Shown here: in pieces, positions 1 to 8,945 of the stretch
Position numbering within the stretch: position 1 is the stretch's first letter
Layout of the letters: each line of letters begins with the position of its first letter
Source of the DNA: Streptomyces rubellomurinus
Lineage (GTDB): Bacteria; Actinomycetota; Actinomycetes; Streptomycetales; Streptomycetaceae
Reading direction: 5' to 3'
Assembly: GCF_000961885.1 (NCBI RefSeq)
Contig: NZ_JZKH01000134.1
Location: 1 to 15,319 of the forward strand
Length of the DNA stretch: 15,319 nucleotides
The notes under the pieces: model-generated
Seen by the model: the letters and a program-made list of their open reading frames with translations, nothing else
Database searches by the model: none
Told to the model about the DNA's origin: nothing
Made by a program: the position numbers and the translations under genes

Positions 1-1702
1 CTCCATCCAGCTGGTCAGCCGCGCCCGCAAGGCCGGTCTGGTGATCACCCCGCGCCAGGTCTTCGAGCACAAGACCGTCGCCGCCCTCGCCGCCGTCGCG
101 GGCAGCCTCGACCAGGTGGTGAGCGAGGGGCCGGACGAGGGCATCGGCGAGGTGCCGCTCACCCCGGCCGTCCACGCGCTGCGCGAACGCGGCGGCCCGA
201 TCCGCCAGTTCAACCAGTCCACCCTGCTGAACGCCCCGGCCGGCCTGACCGAGGAGCACCTGACCGCCGCCGTCCAGGCCCTGCTCGACCACCACGACGC
301 GCTGCGGATGCGGCTGACCCGCGAGGCCGGCGGCTGGCGGACGACCGTGCCCGAGCGCGGCGCCGTCGACGCGGCCGACTGCGTCCTGCGGGTCGACACG
401 GCGGGCCTCGACCCGGCCGCGCTGCGCGCCGTCAGCTCCGCGCAGGACGTGGCGGCCTGGGCCCGGATGGACCCGGACGCCGGCGTCCTGCTGCAGGTGG
501 TCTGGTTCGACGCCGGACCGGACACCCCCGGCCGCGTGCTGCTGGTCGTGCACCACCTCGCGGTGGACACCGTCTCCTGGCAGGTCCTGGTCCCCGACCT
601 GGCCGCCGCCTGCGAGGCGCTGGCCGCCGGCCGCGAGCCGGAGCTGCAGCCCACCGGGACGTCCGTGCGCCGCTGGGCCGAGCAGCTGGTCGCGCTCGCC
701 CACAAGCCCGAGCGGGTCGCCGAACTCGCCCTCTGGGAGGAGATGCTGGACGTGCCCGACGCCCTGCTGGGCGAGCGGCCGTTCGACCCGAACACGGACG
801 TGCTGGGCACCATGCGCTACCTGACCCGCACCGAGCCGGCCGAGCACGTCGCCCCGCTGCTGACCACGCTCCCCGCCGCCTACCACGCCGGCGTCAACGA
901 CGTGCTGCTCACCGCCCTCGCCCTCGCCGTCGCCGAGTGGCGGGCCGGCCGGGGCGAGGAGGAGGAGACGGCCGTCCTGGTCGAACTGGAGGGCCACGGC
1001 CGCGAGGACGTCGTCGAGGGCGTGGACCTGTCCCGCACGGTCGGCTGGTTCACCAGCGTGCACCCCGTCCGGCTCGACGTCGCCGGGGTGGACCGGACCC
1101 AGGTCGCGGACGGCGGCGTGGGCGTCGGCCAGGCGCTCAAGCTGGTCAAGGAGCAGCTGCGCGCCGTGCCCGACCACGGCCTCGGCTACGGCCTGCTGCG
1201 CCACCTCAACCACGACACCCGGGCGGTGCTGGCCGACCTCCTGGGCCCGCAGGTCAGCTTCAACTACCTCGGCCGCAGCTCGGCCGTCGGCGGCGCGACC
1301 GCCGAGCCGTGGACCCCGGTCGTCGACGAGGGCGTGCTCTCCGGCGCGGCACTGGAAGGCGGCCGGCCCGAGCCGGAGACGCCGATGAGCCACGCGCTGG
1401 GCGTCACCGCGCTGACCGAGGACCACCCGGACGGGCCGCGCCTGCTGCTCGTCTGGTCCTGGCCGCAGACGCTGCTGCGCGAGCGGGAGATCGAGGACCT
1501 GGCCGACTGCTTCAGCCGTGCCGTCCGGGCGTTGGCGGCACATGCCGACCGCCCCGACAGCGGCGGCTTCACCCCGTCCGACCTGTCCCTGGTCTCGCTG
1601 AGCCAGGACGAACTGGACGGCTTCGCGGCGGAGATCGGCGACGACCTCGCCGACGAGCTGGACGAGGACGACTTCGAGGACGAATGGGAGACCGCAAAGT
1701 GA
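1..1702 (+). CDS. NRPS, C-terminal fragment: end of a carrier domain plus an epimerization domain (5'-truncated)
   Basis: Reading begins at base 2 and is open from the window edge. The first residues (SIQLVSRARKAGL) are the second half of a peptidyl-carrier domain, just after where the GGDSI phosphopantetheine motif should lie. An epimerization domain follows from about base 150 to 1540. It has the HHxxxDxxSW motif (HHLAVDTVSW, 551-580), the EGHGRE motif with the glutamate associated with catalysis (E codon 989-991), VGWFTSVHPVRL, and the FNYLGR motif. By family knowledge it epimerizes the alpha carbon of the carrier-bound aminoacyl or peptidyl residue, so this module delivers a D residue. 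The extreme C-terminus is strongly acidic (12 of the last 20 residues are Asp or Glu) and may dock with the next NRPS. The stop overlaps the next start by 4 bp. The A domain is outside the window, so the substrate is unknown. Confidence 0.96.
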   Translation, partial: SIQLVSRARKAGLVITPRQVFEHKTVAALAAVAGSLDQVVSEGPDEGIGEVPLTPAVHALRERGGPIRQFNQSTLLNAPAGLTEEHLTAAVQALLDHHDALRMRLTREAGGWRTTVPERGAVDAADCVLRVDTAGLDPAALRAVSSAQDVAAWARMDPDAGVLLQVVWFDAGPDTPGRVLLVVHHLAVDTVSWQVLVPDLAAACEALAAGREPELQPTGTSVRRWAEQLVALAHKPERVAELALWEEMLDVPDALLGERPFDPNTDVLGTMRYLTRTEPAEHVAPLLTTLPAAYHAGVNDVLLTALALAVAEWRAGRGEEEETAVLVELEGHGREDVVEGVDLSRTVGWFTSVHPVRLDVAGVDRTQVADGGVGVGQALKLVKEQLRAVPDHGLGYGLLRHLNHDTRAVLADLLGPQVSFNYLGRSSAVGGATAEPWTPVVDEGVLSGAALEGGRPEPETPMSHALGVTALTEDHPDGPRLLLVWSWPQTLLREREIEDLADCFSRAVRALAAHADRPDSGGFTPSDLSLVSLSQDELDGFAAEIGDDLADELDEDDFEDEWETAK

Positions 1703-4700
1703 CCGATTCCGGCGCGCAGAAGCCCGGCACCACCGCCGGCCCGCAGACCGCCACGGCCCGGAGCACCGAAGCGCCGGGCACCAGGGCCCAGGGCGCGAAG
1801 AAGTCCGCCGTCGAGGACATCCTCCCGCTCTCGCCGCTCCAGGAGGGCATGCTCTTCCAGGCCCTCTACGACGAGGACGGCCCCGACCTCTACGTCCACC
1901 AGATGCTGCTCGACCTGGAGGGCCCGCTGGACACCCGCGCCCTGCGGGTCGCCGCCCGCGCCCTGCTGGAGCGGCACGCCAACCTGCGGGTCGGCTTCCG
2001 CCACGACAAGGCGAGCAAGCCCGTCCAGCTGGTGCACCGCAAGGTCGCCGTGCCGTGGGAGCAGATCGACCTCAGTGGCCTGGACGCCGAACGGCAGCAG
2101 GCCGAGCTCACCCGGCTCGCCGACGAGGACCAGGCCCGCCCGTTCGACCTCACCCGCCCGCCGCTGATCCGCTTCACCGTCCTGCGGCTGGCGCCCGAGC
2201 GGTTCCGGCTGATGATGACCAAGCACCACATCCTGATGGACGGCTGGTCGATCCCCATCCTGGTCCGCGAGCTGTTCGAGCTGTACGCGAGCAAGGGCGA
2301 CGCCTCCGTGCTGCGCCCGGTCACCCCGTACCGCGACTACCTCGCCTGGCTCGCCGAGCAGGACGCCGACGCCGCCGAGCAGGCCTGGCGGCAGGCGCTG
2401 GCCGGGATCGACGACCCGACGCTGGTCGTCCCGTCCAGCCGCGGCCGGGCGCTGGTGCGGCCCGGCTGGCTGCACCGGGAGGTGCCCGCCGAGGTCACCG
2501 CCGCCCTCCAGGCGCTGGCCCGCAGCCGCGGACTCACCGTCAACACCGTCATCCAGGGCGCCTGGGGCCTGCTGCTGAGCGCCCTGACCGGGCGCGAGGA
2601 CGTGGTGTTCGGCGCGATCGTCTCCGGCCGCCCGCCGGAGATCCCGGACGTCGACACCATGGTCGGCCTGTTCATCAACACCCTGCCGGTCCGGGTCCGG
2701 CTGCGCGCCGGCGACTCGCTCGCGAGCGCGCTCGGCCGCCTGCAGCAGGAGCAGACCGAACTGCTCGCCTACCAGCACGTCAGCCTCACCGACGCGCAGC
2801 AGCTCTCCGGCCACGGCGAGCTGTTCGACACCACGCTGGTCTACCAGAACTACCCGGTGGACCCGGCCACCGAGCGGATGGAGGTCGGCGGCGTCCGGTT
2901 CTCCGGCGTGGACGGCCGCGACGGCGCCCACTACCCGCTGAACCTCGCCGCCGGCCTGATGGGCGAGGACCTGCACCTGCGGCTGTGCTACGCCCCCGAC
3001 CTGTACGAGGAGGACGCCGCCACGGCCGTGCTGGACCGGCTGGTCCGGCTGCTCACCGCCGTCGCCGCCGACCCGGACCAGCTGATCGGCCGGCTGGACG
3101 TGCTCTCCGCCGACGAGCGCCGCAAGCTCCTCACGGACTGGAACGACAGCGCCCGCGAGGTCGCCCCGGCCACCCTGCCCGAGCTGTTCCAGGCCCGCGC
3201 CGCCGCCGACCCGGACGCGCCGGCCCTGCTCTTCCGGGACACCGTGGTCTCCTACGGCGAGCTGAACGCCCGCGCCAACCGGCTGGCCCACCACCTGATC
3301 GCGGCGGGCGTCGGCCCCGAGCAGTTCGTCGCCGTCTCGGTGCCCCGCTCGGTCGAGCTGATCGTCGCGCTCTGGGCCGTCAGCAAGGCCGGCGCCGCGT
3401 ACCTGCCGCTCGACCCGGAGTACCCGGCCGACCGGCTCGACTTCATGATCGCCGACGCCCGTCCGGTGGTCGGCCTGGCCACCGCCGCCACCGCCGAACT
3501 GCTCGACGCGGCCGGCGCGGAGATGCCGCGCGTGGTGCTGGACGACCCGGCCGTGCTCGCCGCCCTGGCCGAGCGCCCCGACACCGACCCCACCGACGCG
3601 CAGCGCACCGCCCCGCTGCGGCCGGCCAACCCGGTGTACGTCATCTACACCTCCGGCTCCACCGGCCGCCCCAAGGGGGTCGTGGTCCCGCACCGCGGCC
3701 TCGCCAGCCTGGTCGCCACCCAGGCCGAGACCGTCCAGGCCGGGCCCGGCAGCCGGGTGCTGCAGTTCGCCTCGGTCAGCTTCGACGCCGGCTTCTGGGA
3801 CATCGCGATGGGCCTGCTCTCCGGCGCCGCCCTGGTCCTCGGCACCGCCGACGACCTGCTGCCCGGCGAGCCGCTCGCCGAGGTCGTCCGCCGGCACGGC
3901 GTCACCCACGCCACCCTGCCGCCGGTCGCCCTGGCCGCGCTGCCCGCCGACGACGAGGTGCTGGCCGGCGCCACCCTGGTCTCCACCGGCGACGCCTGCA
4001 CCCCCGAACTGGTCGCCCGCTGGTCGCCCGGCCGCCGCCTGCTCAACGGCTACGGCCCCACCGAGACCACCGTCGGCGCCACCATGAGCGGGGCCCTCAC
4101 CCCCGGCGGCACCCCGCCGATCGGCCGGCCGTTCGCCAACTCCCGGGTGTACGTGCTGGACAAGGCGCTGCGCCCGGTGCCGCCCGGCGTCGCCGGCGAG
4201 ATGTACATCTCCGGCGAGGGCCTGGCCCGCGGCTACCACCAGCGGCCCGGCCTGACCGCCGAGCGCTTCGTCGCCAACCCCTACGGCCCGGCCGGCTCCC
4301 GGCTCTACCGCTCCGGCGACCTCGGCCGCTGGCGCGCCGACGGCACGCTGGAGTTCGCCGGGCGCGCCGACGACCAGGTGAAGGTGCGCGGCTTCCGGAT
4401 CGAGCTCGGCGAGATCGAGTCCGTCGTCGGCCTGCACCCCGCGGTCGGCCACGCCAGCGTGATCGTCCGCGAGGACGAGCCCGGCGACAAGCGCGTGGTC
4501 GCCTACCTGGTCGCCGCCGCCGACCGGACCGTCGCGGCGGACGAGCTGCGCGCGTACCTGGCCGCCAAGCTGCCCGAGTTCATGGTCCCGTCCGCGTTCG
4601 TGGTGCTCGACGCCTTCCCGCTGCTGCCCAACGGCAAGGTGGACCGCAAGGCCCTGCCCGTGCCCGGCGCCGACGCCGGCAGCCTCGGCCGGGCCCCCGA

Positions 4701-7113
4701 GGGCCCCGAGGAGGAGGCGCTCGCCGCCGTCTTCGCCTCGATCCTGGAGCGCGACGCGGTGAACGTCGAGGAGAGCTTCTTCGAGATGGGCGGGCACTCG
4801 CTGCTCGCCGCCCGGCTGATCAGCCGGATCCGCTCGGAGCTCGGTGTGGCGCTCCCGATCCGCGCCCTGTTCGAGGCGCCCTCGGTGGCCCAGCTCGCCG
4901 AGCGGCTCGTCGAGGCCGGCGGCATCAAGGTCGTCCTGAAGGTCGAGGAGCGGCCCGAGGTCGTGCCGCCGTCCGTCGCCCAGCGCCGGATCTGGGCGGA
5001 CAGCCGGGAGCCGGGGCGCGCCGCGCAGCGGATCCCGCTGGCCGTCCGGCTGCACGGCGCCCTCGACCGGGACGCGCTGCGTGCCGCCCTGGCCGACCTC
5101 GTCGAACGGCACGAGATCCTGCGGACGGTCTTCCCCGAGCACGGCGGCGAGCCGCGCCAGCTGGTCCTCGACCCGGCCGCCGCCCGGCCCGCCCTGGCCG
5201 TCACCGACACCACCGAGGACGCCCTCGCCGGCCTCGTCGAGCAGGCCGCCGCCCGCGGCTTCGACCTGACCGCCGACCAGCCGCTGCGCGCCGAGCTGTT
5301 CGCGCTCGGCGCCGAGGAGCACCTGCTGCTGCTCACGCTGCACCCCGTCGCCGCCGACGCCGGATCGGTCGCGCCGCTCGCCCGCGACCTGGCCGCCGCC
5401 TACGCGGCCCGCGCCCGCGGCGAGGCGCCCGCCTTCCGCCCGCTGCCGGTGCAGTACGCCGACTACGCGCTCTGGCAGCGCCGCTCCCTCGGCGCCGAGG
5501 ACGACCCGAAGAGCCGCGCCGGCCGCCAGCTCGGCTACTGGCGCGAGGCCCTGGCCGGCCTGCCCGACCAGCTCTCGCTGCCCGCCGACCGCCCGGAGCC
5601 CGCCCACCGCGCCGAGGCCGTGGCCGTCCGCCTCGACGCCAGGCTGCACGCCCGCCTCGCCGGGCTCGCCCGGGACGGCCAGGCGAGCATGCCGATGGTG
5701 CTCCGGGCCGGCCTCGCCGCCCTGCTGAGCGCGCTCGGCGCCGGCCCGGACGTGCCGATCGGCAGCCCCGTCCCCGGCCGCACCGAGGACGCGCTGAGCG
5801 ACCTGGTCGGCCGGTTCGCCAACACCCTGGTGCTGCGCACCGACACCTCCGGCGACCCGACCTTCCGCGAGCTGATCGCCCGCGTCCGGGAGACCGACCT
5901 GGCGGCCCGCGCGCAGCAGGACCTGCCGTTCGACCGGCTGGCCGACACCCTGCGGCCCGGGCGCCCGCTCGTCCAGGTGCTGCTGACCGTGCGCGACGGC
6001 GCCGAGCCGGGCCTGGACCTGCCCGGCCTGCGCACCGAGCCGTACGCCGTCGCCGAGCCCGCCGCCGAGGCCGACCTGGCCGCCCGCCTGGGCGAGCGCT
6101 TCGACGCCGCCGGCGCGCCGGCCGGCATCGACGGCGAGCTGCGGTACGACACCGGGCGCTACGACCGGGCCACCGCCGAGCGGCTGGTCGAGCGCCTGAT
6201 CGCGCTGCTGACCGCCGCCGGCGAGGCGCCCGACCGGCCGATCAGCGCCATCGGCGGTGCCCAGCCCGCCGCCCGCCGGACCGCCCCGAACCCGCTCGGG
6301 GCGCTCACCCCGGGCCGGAGCGCGGACGCCTTCGACGACTCCCTGGACGTGCTGCTGCCGCTGCGCGCCGAGGGCGCCCTGGCCCCGCTGTTCTGCGTCC
6401 ACCCCGGCCTGGGCCTGGGCTGGATCTACTCCGGCCTGCTGCAGACCCTTGAGGCCGACCGCCCGCTCTACGCGCTGCAGGCCCGCGGCCTGCGCGGCGA
6501 GGGCGAACTGCCCGGCAGCGTCGAGGAGATGGCCGCCGACTACCTGGCCCGGATCCGTGAGGTGCAGCCCGAGGGCCCGTACCACCTGCTCGGCTGGTCC
6601 CTCGGCGGCCTGGTCGCCCAGGCGATCGCCACCGAGCTGGAGGCGGCCGGGCAGCAGGTCGCGCTGCTCACCCTGCTGGACGCCTTCCCGCACGCGGTCC
6701 GCGTCTCGACGGACGAGGCGGCGTTCCAGCGCGAACTGTTCGAGCTGGTCGGCCCGGCCGCCGCCGACCTGCGGGCCGGGAAGCTGAGCCACGCCGACGC
6801 GGCGGCCCTGCTGACCGAGGCGATCCTGCCCGGCATCCAGGCCCGGCACGTCGGGGCGATCGAGCGGGTCGTGCTGAACAACGGCCGGATCGCGGAGGCG
6901 GCGCGCCCCGGGGTCTTCCGGGGCGAGGTGCTGTTCTTCCACGCCACCGAGGGCCGGACCGCCGAGTCGCCCCGGATCGAGGACTGGAAGCCGTACCTGA
7001 CCGGCGGCTTCGAGCAACACGACCTGGCCTGCACGCACGGCGGGATCGCGGCGACGGCCGTGCTCGCCGAGATCGGCCGCCTGCTCGTCGAGCGCCTGCA
7101 CCGCGGCAACTGA
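1699..7113 (+). CDS. Terminating NRPS module: C-A-PCP-degenerate C (X-like)-TE, predicted kynurenine-activating
   Basis: GTG start at 1699 within a GTGA overlap; 1804 residues. A 40-residue Ala/Thr/Gly-rich leader precedes the first condensation domain (LPLSPLQEGML at 42-52, intact HHILMDG at 176-182). Its HHILMDGWS form and its place after an E domain suit a DCL domain accepting a D-configured donor. The adenylation domain spans about 495-985 (YTSGSTGRPKG at 650-660, A10 Lys980). The specificity residues I read are D696, A697, W700, T739, V761, T763, G784, V792, G793 and K980. This is one position from the code I recall for the daptomycin kynurenine module and is aromatic-type overall. PCP: GGHSL with Ser1034. 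A second condensation-like domain (about 1090-1515) has HPVAADA in place of HHxxxDG. The type I thioesterase (about 1553-1800) has GWSLGG Ser1634, Asp1661 and His1780. The module should add the last residue and release the peptide; cyclization versus hydrolysis cannot be told. Confidence 0.95.
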   Translation: MTDSGAQKPGTTAGPQTATARSTEAPGTRAQGAKKSAVEDILPLSPLQEGMLFQALYDEDGPDLYVHQMLLDLEGPLDTRALRVAARALLERHANLRVGFRHDKASKPVQLVHRKVAVPWEQIDLSGLDAERQQAELTRLADEDQARPFDLTRPPLIRFTVLRLAPERFRLMMTKHHILMDGWSIPILVRELFELYASKGDASVLRPVTPYRDYLAWLAEQDADAAEQAWRQALAGIDDPTLVVPSSRGRALVRPGWLHREVPAEVTAALQALARSRGLTVNTVIQGAWGLLLSALTGREDVVFGAIVSGRPPEIPDVDTMVGLFINTLPVRVRLRAGDSLASALGRLQQEQTELLAYQHVSLTDAQQLSGHGELFDTTLVYQNYPVDPATERMEVGGVRFSGVDGRDGAHYPLNLAAGLMGEDLHLRLCYAPDLYEEDAATAVLDRLVRLLTAVAADPDQLIGRLDVLSADERRKLLTDWNDSAREVAPATLPELFQARAAADPDAPALLFRDTVVSYGELNARANRLAHHLIAAGVGPEQFVAVSVPRSVELIVALWAVSKAGAAYLPLDPEYPADRLDFMIADARPVVGLATAATAELLDAAGAEMPRVVLDDPAVLAALAERPDTDPTDAQRTAPLRPANPVYVIYTSGSTGRPKGVVVPHRGLASLVATQAETVQAGPGSRVLQFASVSFDAGFWDIAMGLLSGAALVLGTADDLLPGEPLAEVVRRHGVTHATLPPVALAALPADDEVLAGATLVSTGDACTPELVARWSPGRRLLNGYGPTETTVGATMSGALTPGGTPPIGRPFANSRVYVLDKALRPVPPGVAGEMYISGEGLARGYHQRPGLTAERFVANPYGPAGSRLYRSGDLGRWRADGTLEFAGRADDQVKVRGFRIELGEIESVVGLHPAVGHASVIVREDEPGDKRVVAYLVAAADRTVAADELRAYLAAKLPEFMVPSAFVVLDAFPLLPNGKVDRKALPVPGADAGSLGRAPEGPEEEALAAVFASILERDAVNVEESFFEMGGHSLLAARLISRIRSELGVALPIRALFEAPSVAQLAERLVEAGGIKVVLKVEERPEVVPPSVAQRRIWADSREPGRAAQRIPLAVRLHGALDRDALRAALADLVERHEILRTVFPEHGGEPRQLVLDPAAARPALAVTDTTEDALAGLVEQAAARGFDLTADQPLRAELFALGAEEHLLLLTLHPVAADAGSVAPLARDLAAAYAARARGEAPAFRPLPVQYADYALWQRRSLGAEDDPKSRAGRQLGYWREALAGLPDQLSLPADRPEPAHRAEAVAVRLDARLHARLAGLARDGQASMPMVLRAGLAALLSALGAGPDVPIGSPVPGRTEDALSDLVGRFANTLVLRTDTSGDPTFRELIARVRETDLAARAQQDLPFDRLADTLRPGRPLVQVLLTVRDGAEPGLDLPGLRTEPYAVAEPAAEADLAARLGERFDAAGAPAGIDGELRYDTGRYDRATAERLVERLIALLTAAGEAPDRPISAIGGAQPAARRTAPNPLGALTPGRSADAFDDSLDVLLPLRAEGALAPLFCVHPGLGLGWIYSGLLQTLEADRPLYALQARGLRGEGELPGSVEEMAADYLARIREVQPEGPYHLLGWSLGGLVAQAIATELEAAGQQVALLTLLDAFPHAVRVSTDEAAFQRELFELVGPAAADLRAGKLSHADAAALLTEAILPGIQARHVGAIERVVLNNGRIAEAARPGVFRGEVLFFHATEGRTAESPRIEDWKPYLTGGFEQHDLACTHGGIAATAVLAEIGRLLVERLHRGN
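4966..6255 (+). other. Degenerate condensation-like (X-like) domain between PCP and TE
   Basis: This segment of the terminating NRPS (residues about 1090-1518) keeps the condensation fold signatures: SVAQRRIW, RHEILRTVFPE, VQYADYALWQR, an FANTLVLRTDTSGDPTF block and QDLPFDRL. The active-site motif reads H1215-P-V-A-A-D1220-A: the second (catalytic) His is Pro and the usual Gly is Ala. The region after QDLPFDRL is shorter than in ordinary LCL domains as I know them. No A or PCP domain follows, only a linker and the thioesterase. Condensation is therefore unlikely. It matches the C-A-T-X-TE layout of glycopeptide synthetases, whose X domain recruits P450s, but the sequence is closer to an LCL domain than the HRxxxDD of classic X domains. 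It could instead be a remnant of a deleted module. Confidence 0.85.
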
Positions 7114-7142
7114 ACGTCCCGACGATCCACTGGAGGAGAGGC

Positions 7143-8126
7143 ATGGAGACAGCGATCAGGGCGGTCGGCCTGCGGAAGCGCTACGGCGACCACGAGGCGC
7201 TGCGCGGCGTCGACCTGACCGTCCCGGCCGGGACCGTGCTCGGCGTCCTCGGGCCGAACGGGGCGGGCAAGACCACCACCGTCCGGATCCTGGCGACCCT
7301 GCTGGACGCGGACGAGGGCACCGCCGAGGTGGCCGGCTACGACGTGCGCACCCAGCGCCGGGACGTCCAGCGCAGCATCGGCCTGACCGGCCAGTACGCG
7401 GCCGTCGACGAGCTGCTGACCGGGCGGGAGAACCTGCAGATGGTCGGCCGGCTGCAGGGGCTCGGCCGGGCCGCCGCGGGCCGGCGCGCGGACGACCTGC
7501 TGGAGCGCTTCGAACTGACCGAGGCCGCCGGCCGCCGGACCGGCACCTACTCCGGCGGCATGCGCCGCCGGCTCGACCTGGCCGCCAGCCTGGTCGCCGA
7601 CCCGAAGGTGCTCTTCCTCGACGAGCCGACCACCGGCCTCGACCCGGCCAGCCGGCTCGTGCTCTGGGCGATGATCCGGGAGCAGGTGGCGGCCGGCGTC
7701 ACCATCCTGCTCACCACCCAGTACCTGGAGGAGGCCGACCAACTGGCCGACCGGATCGTGGTGGTGGACACCGGGCAGGTGATCGCCGAGGGCACCTCGG
7801 ACGAGCTGAAGCAGAAGGTCGGCGGCGAGCGGCTGGACGTGCGGCCGGTCGACCCGGACCACCTGCCGGCCGTCCTGGCGGCGCTGGCCGGGCTGTCCGG
7901 CGAGGCGCCGACGTCCTCCGAGGACGGCCGCGCCGCGTCCGTCCGGATCACCGGCGGAACGGACGACCTGGCCGTCGTCGCGGCCGAGTTGGCCCGCCAG
8001 GGGGTGGCGCTGGCGGACTTCGCCCTGCGCCGGCCCTCGCTGGACGAGGTGTTCCTCACGCTCACCGGCCAGGTCGGCCGGCCGGCGGACGAGGGCGCGG
8101 ACCACAAGGAACGGAGCCTGGCATGA
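7143..8126 (+). CDS. ABC transporter ATP-binding protein, DrrA (daunorubicin-resistance) family
   Basis: ATG at 7143 follows a GGAGGAGAG ribosome binding site, 29 bp after the NRPS stop. The 327-residue protein is a single nucleotide-binding domain with the C-terminal extension usual in DrrA-type ATPases. Walker A is GPNGAGKTT (37-45), the signature is YSGGM (136-140), and Walker B is VLFLDEP (156-162). The H-loop position is Gln193 (TTQYLEEAD), a replacement I recall as common in DrrA-like proteins, so it is probably not inactivating. The end overlaps the permease gene by 4 bp (ATGA), implying translational coupling. Together they should form an exporter powering efflux of the peptide or a precursor, giving export and self-resistance. 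The actual cargo is inferred only from position within the NRPS operon. Confidence 0.95.
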   Translation: METAIRAVGLRKRYGDHEALRGVDLTVPAGTVLGVLGPNGAGKTTTVRILATLLDADEGTAEVAGYDVRTQRRDVQRSIGLTGQYAAVDELLTGRENLQMVGRLQGLGRAAAGRRADDLLERFELTEAAGRRTGTYSGGMRRRLDLAASLVADPKVLFLDEPTTGLDPASRLVLWAMIREQVAAGVTILLTTQYLEEADQLADRIVVVDTGQVIAEGTSDELKQKVGGERLDVRPVDPDHLPAVLAALAGLSGEAPTSSEDGRAASVRITGGTDDLAVVAAELARQGVALADFALRRPSLDEVFLTLTGQVGRPADEGADHKERSLA

Positions 8127-8914
8127 CCGACGTACTCGCCCACGGCGCGATCTGCGTCGAGCGGCACCTGAAGCACCTGATGCGCAAGCCCGACAAGCTG
8201 GTCGAGGCGACCGTGGTGCCGATGATCTTCGTGCTGCTGTTCGGGCTGCTGTTCGGCAGCGTGATCGACGTCCCGAACGGTGGCTACCACGAGTACATCA
8301 TGGCGGGCATCTTCGCCATGGGCGTCATGACGGCCGTCCAGGGCACCGCGGTCGGCGCCGTCGAGGACATGCGCAACGGCATCACCGACCGGTTCCGCTC
8401 GCTGCCGATGTCCAGCGCGGCGGTGCTGCTCGGCAGGACGGTCGGGGACACCGTGATGCGCGCGGTCAGCTGCCTGGCGATGGCGGCGGTCGGCCTGGCG
8501 ATCGGCTGGCGGACCCACACCGGCGTGCTGTCGGTGCTGGCCGGCTTCGGACTGCTGCTGCTCTTCGGCTTCGTGATGGCCTGGCTCGGCGCGTGGGTCG
8601 GGCTGGCGACGGGAAGCGCGGAGACCGCCTCCTCGGTGCCGAACGTGCTGCTGATGCCGATGATGTTCCTGTCGAACGCCTACATCCCGCTCACCGGCCT
8701 GCCGCACTGGCTGGCCGTGATCGCCGAGTGGAACCCGCTGAGCGCGGTCATCGGGGGGTGCCGTGACCTGTGGGGCAACCCGCAGGCCGCGCCCAACGCC
8801 GATGCCTTCCCCGCCCAGCACCCGGTCCTGCTGAGCCTGGTCTGGATGGTCCTGCTGTTCGCCCTGGTGGCGCCACTGGCCGTCCGCAAGTACCGGACAG
8901 CCGTGGCGCGTTGA
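8123..8914 (+). CDS. ABC-2 type transporter permease, DrrB family
   Basis: The start codon lies inside the 4-bp ATGA overlap with the ATPase gene. The 263-residue protein has about six hydrophobic segments typical of ABC-2 permeases: MIFVLLFGLLFG near residue 35, one around 60-75, one around 110-128, a long pair around 133-160, one around 175-200, and a last one near the C-terminus (LLSLVWMVLLFALVA). The cytoplasmic DRFRSLPMSSAAVLLGR stretch is a hallmark of DrrB-like permeases. It is the membrane half of the exporter made with the preceding ATPase; a homodimer with two ATPase subunits would be the family's usual arrangement. Only 31 bp separate it from the dioxygenase start. Confidence 0.94.
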   Translation: MTDVLAHGAICVERHLKHLMRKPDKLVEATVVPMIFVLLFGLLFGSVIDVPNGGYHEYIMAGIFAMGVMTAVQGTAVGAVEDMRNGITDRFRSLPMSSAAVLLGRTVGDTVMRAVSCLAMAAVGLAIGWRTHTGVLSVLAGFGLLLLFGFVMAWLGAWVGLATGSAETASSVPNVLLMPMMFLSNAYIPLTGLPHWLAVIAEWNPLSAVIGGCRDLWGNPQAAPNADAFPAQHPVLLSLVWMVLLFALVAPLAVRKYRTAVAR

Positions 8915-8945
8915 CGAAATCTTGAGGCTCGATGGGGGAGACCCG

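Noticed and set aside
937..1698. Upstream in-frame extension of the terminating NRPS
   Set aside because: It overlaps the epimerization domain in another frame and is Arg/Pro/Gly-rich nonsense. The GTG at 1699 in a 4-bp overlap is the natural start.
1264..7101. Very long minus-strand open frame opposite the NRPS
   Set aside because: It is antisense to a clearly functional NRPS with all its motifs. Its translation is low-complexity Gly/Arg/Gln/Val-rich, as expected from third-position GC bias.
7719..7721. Gln in place of the H-loop His in the ABC ATPase
   Set aside because: I recall this TTQYLEEAD form as common in DrrA-family ATPases, so it does not indicate an inactive protein.
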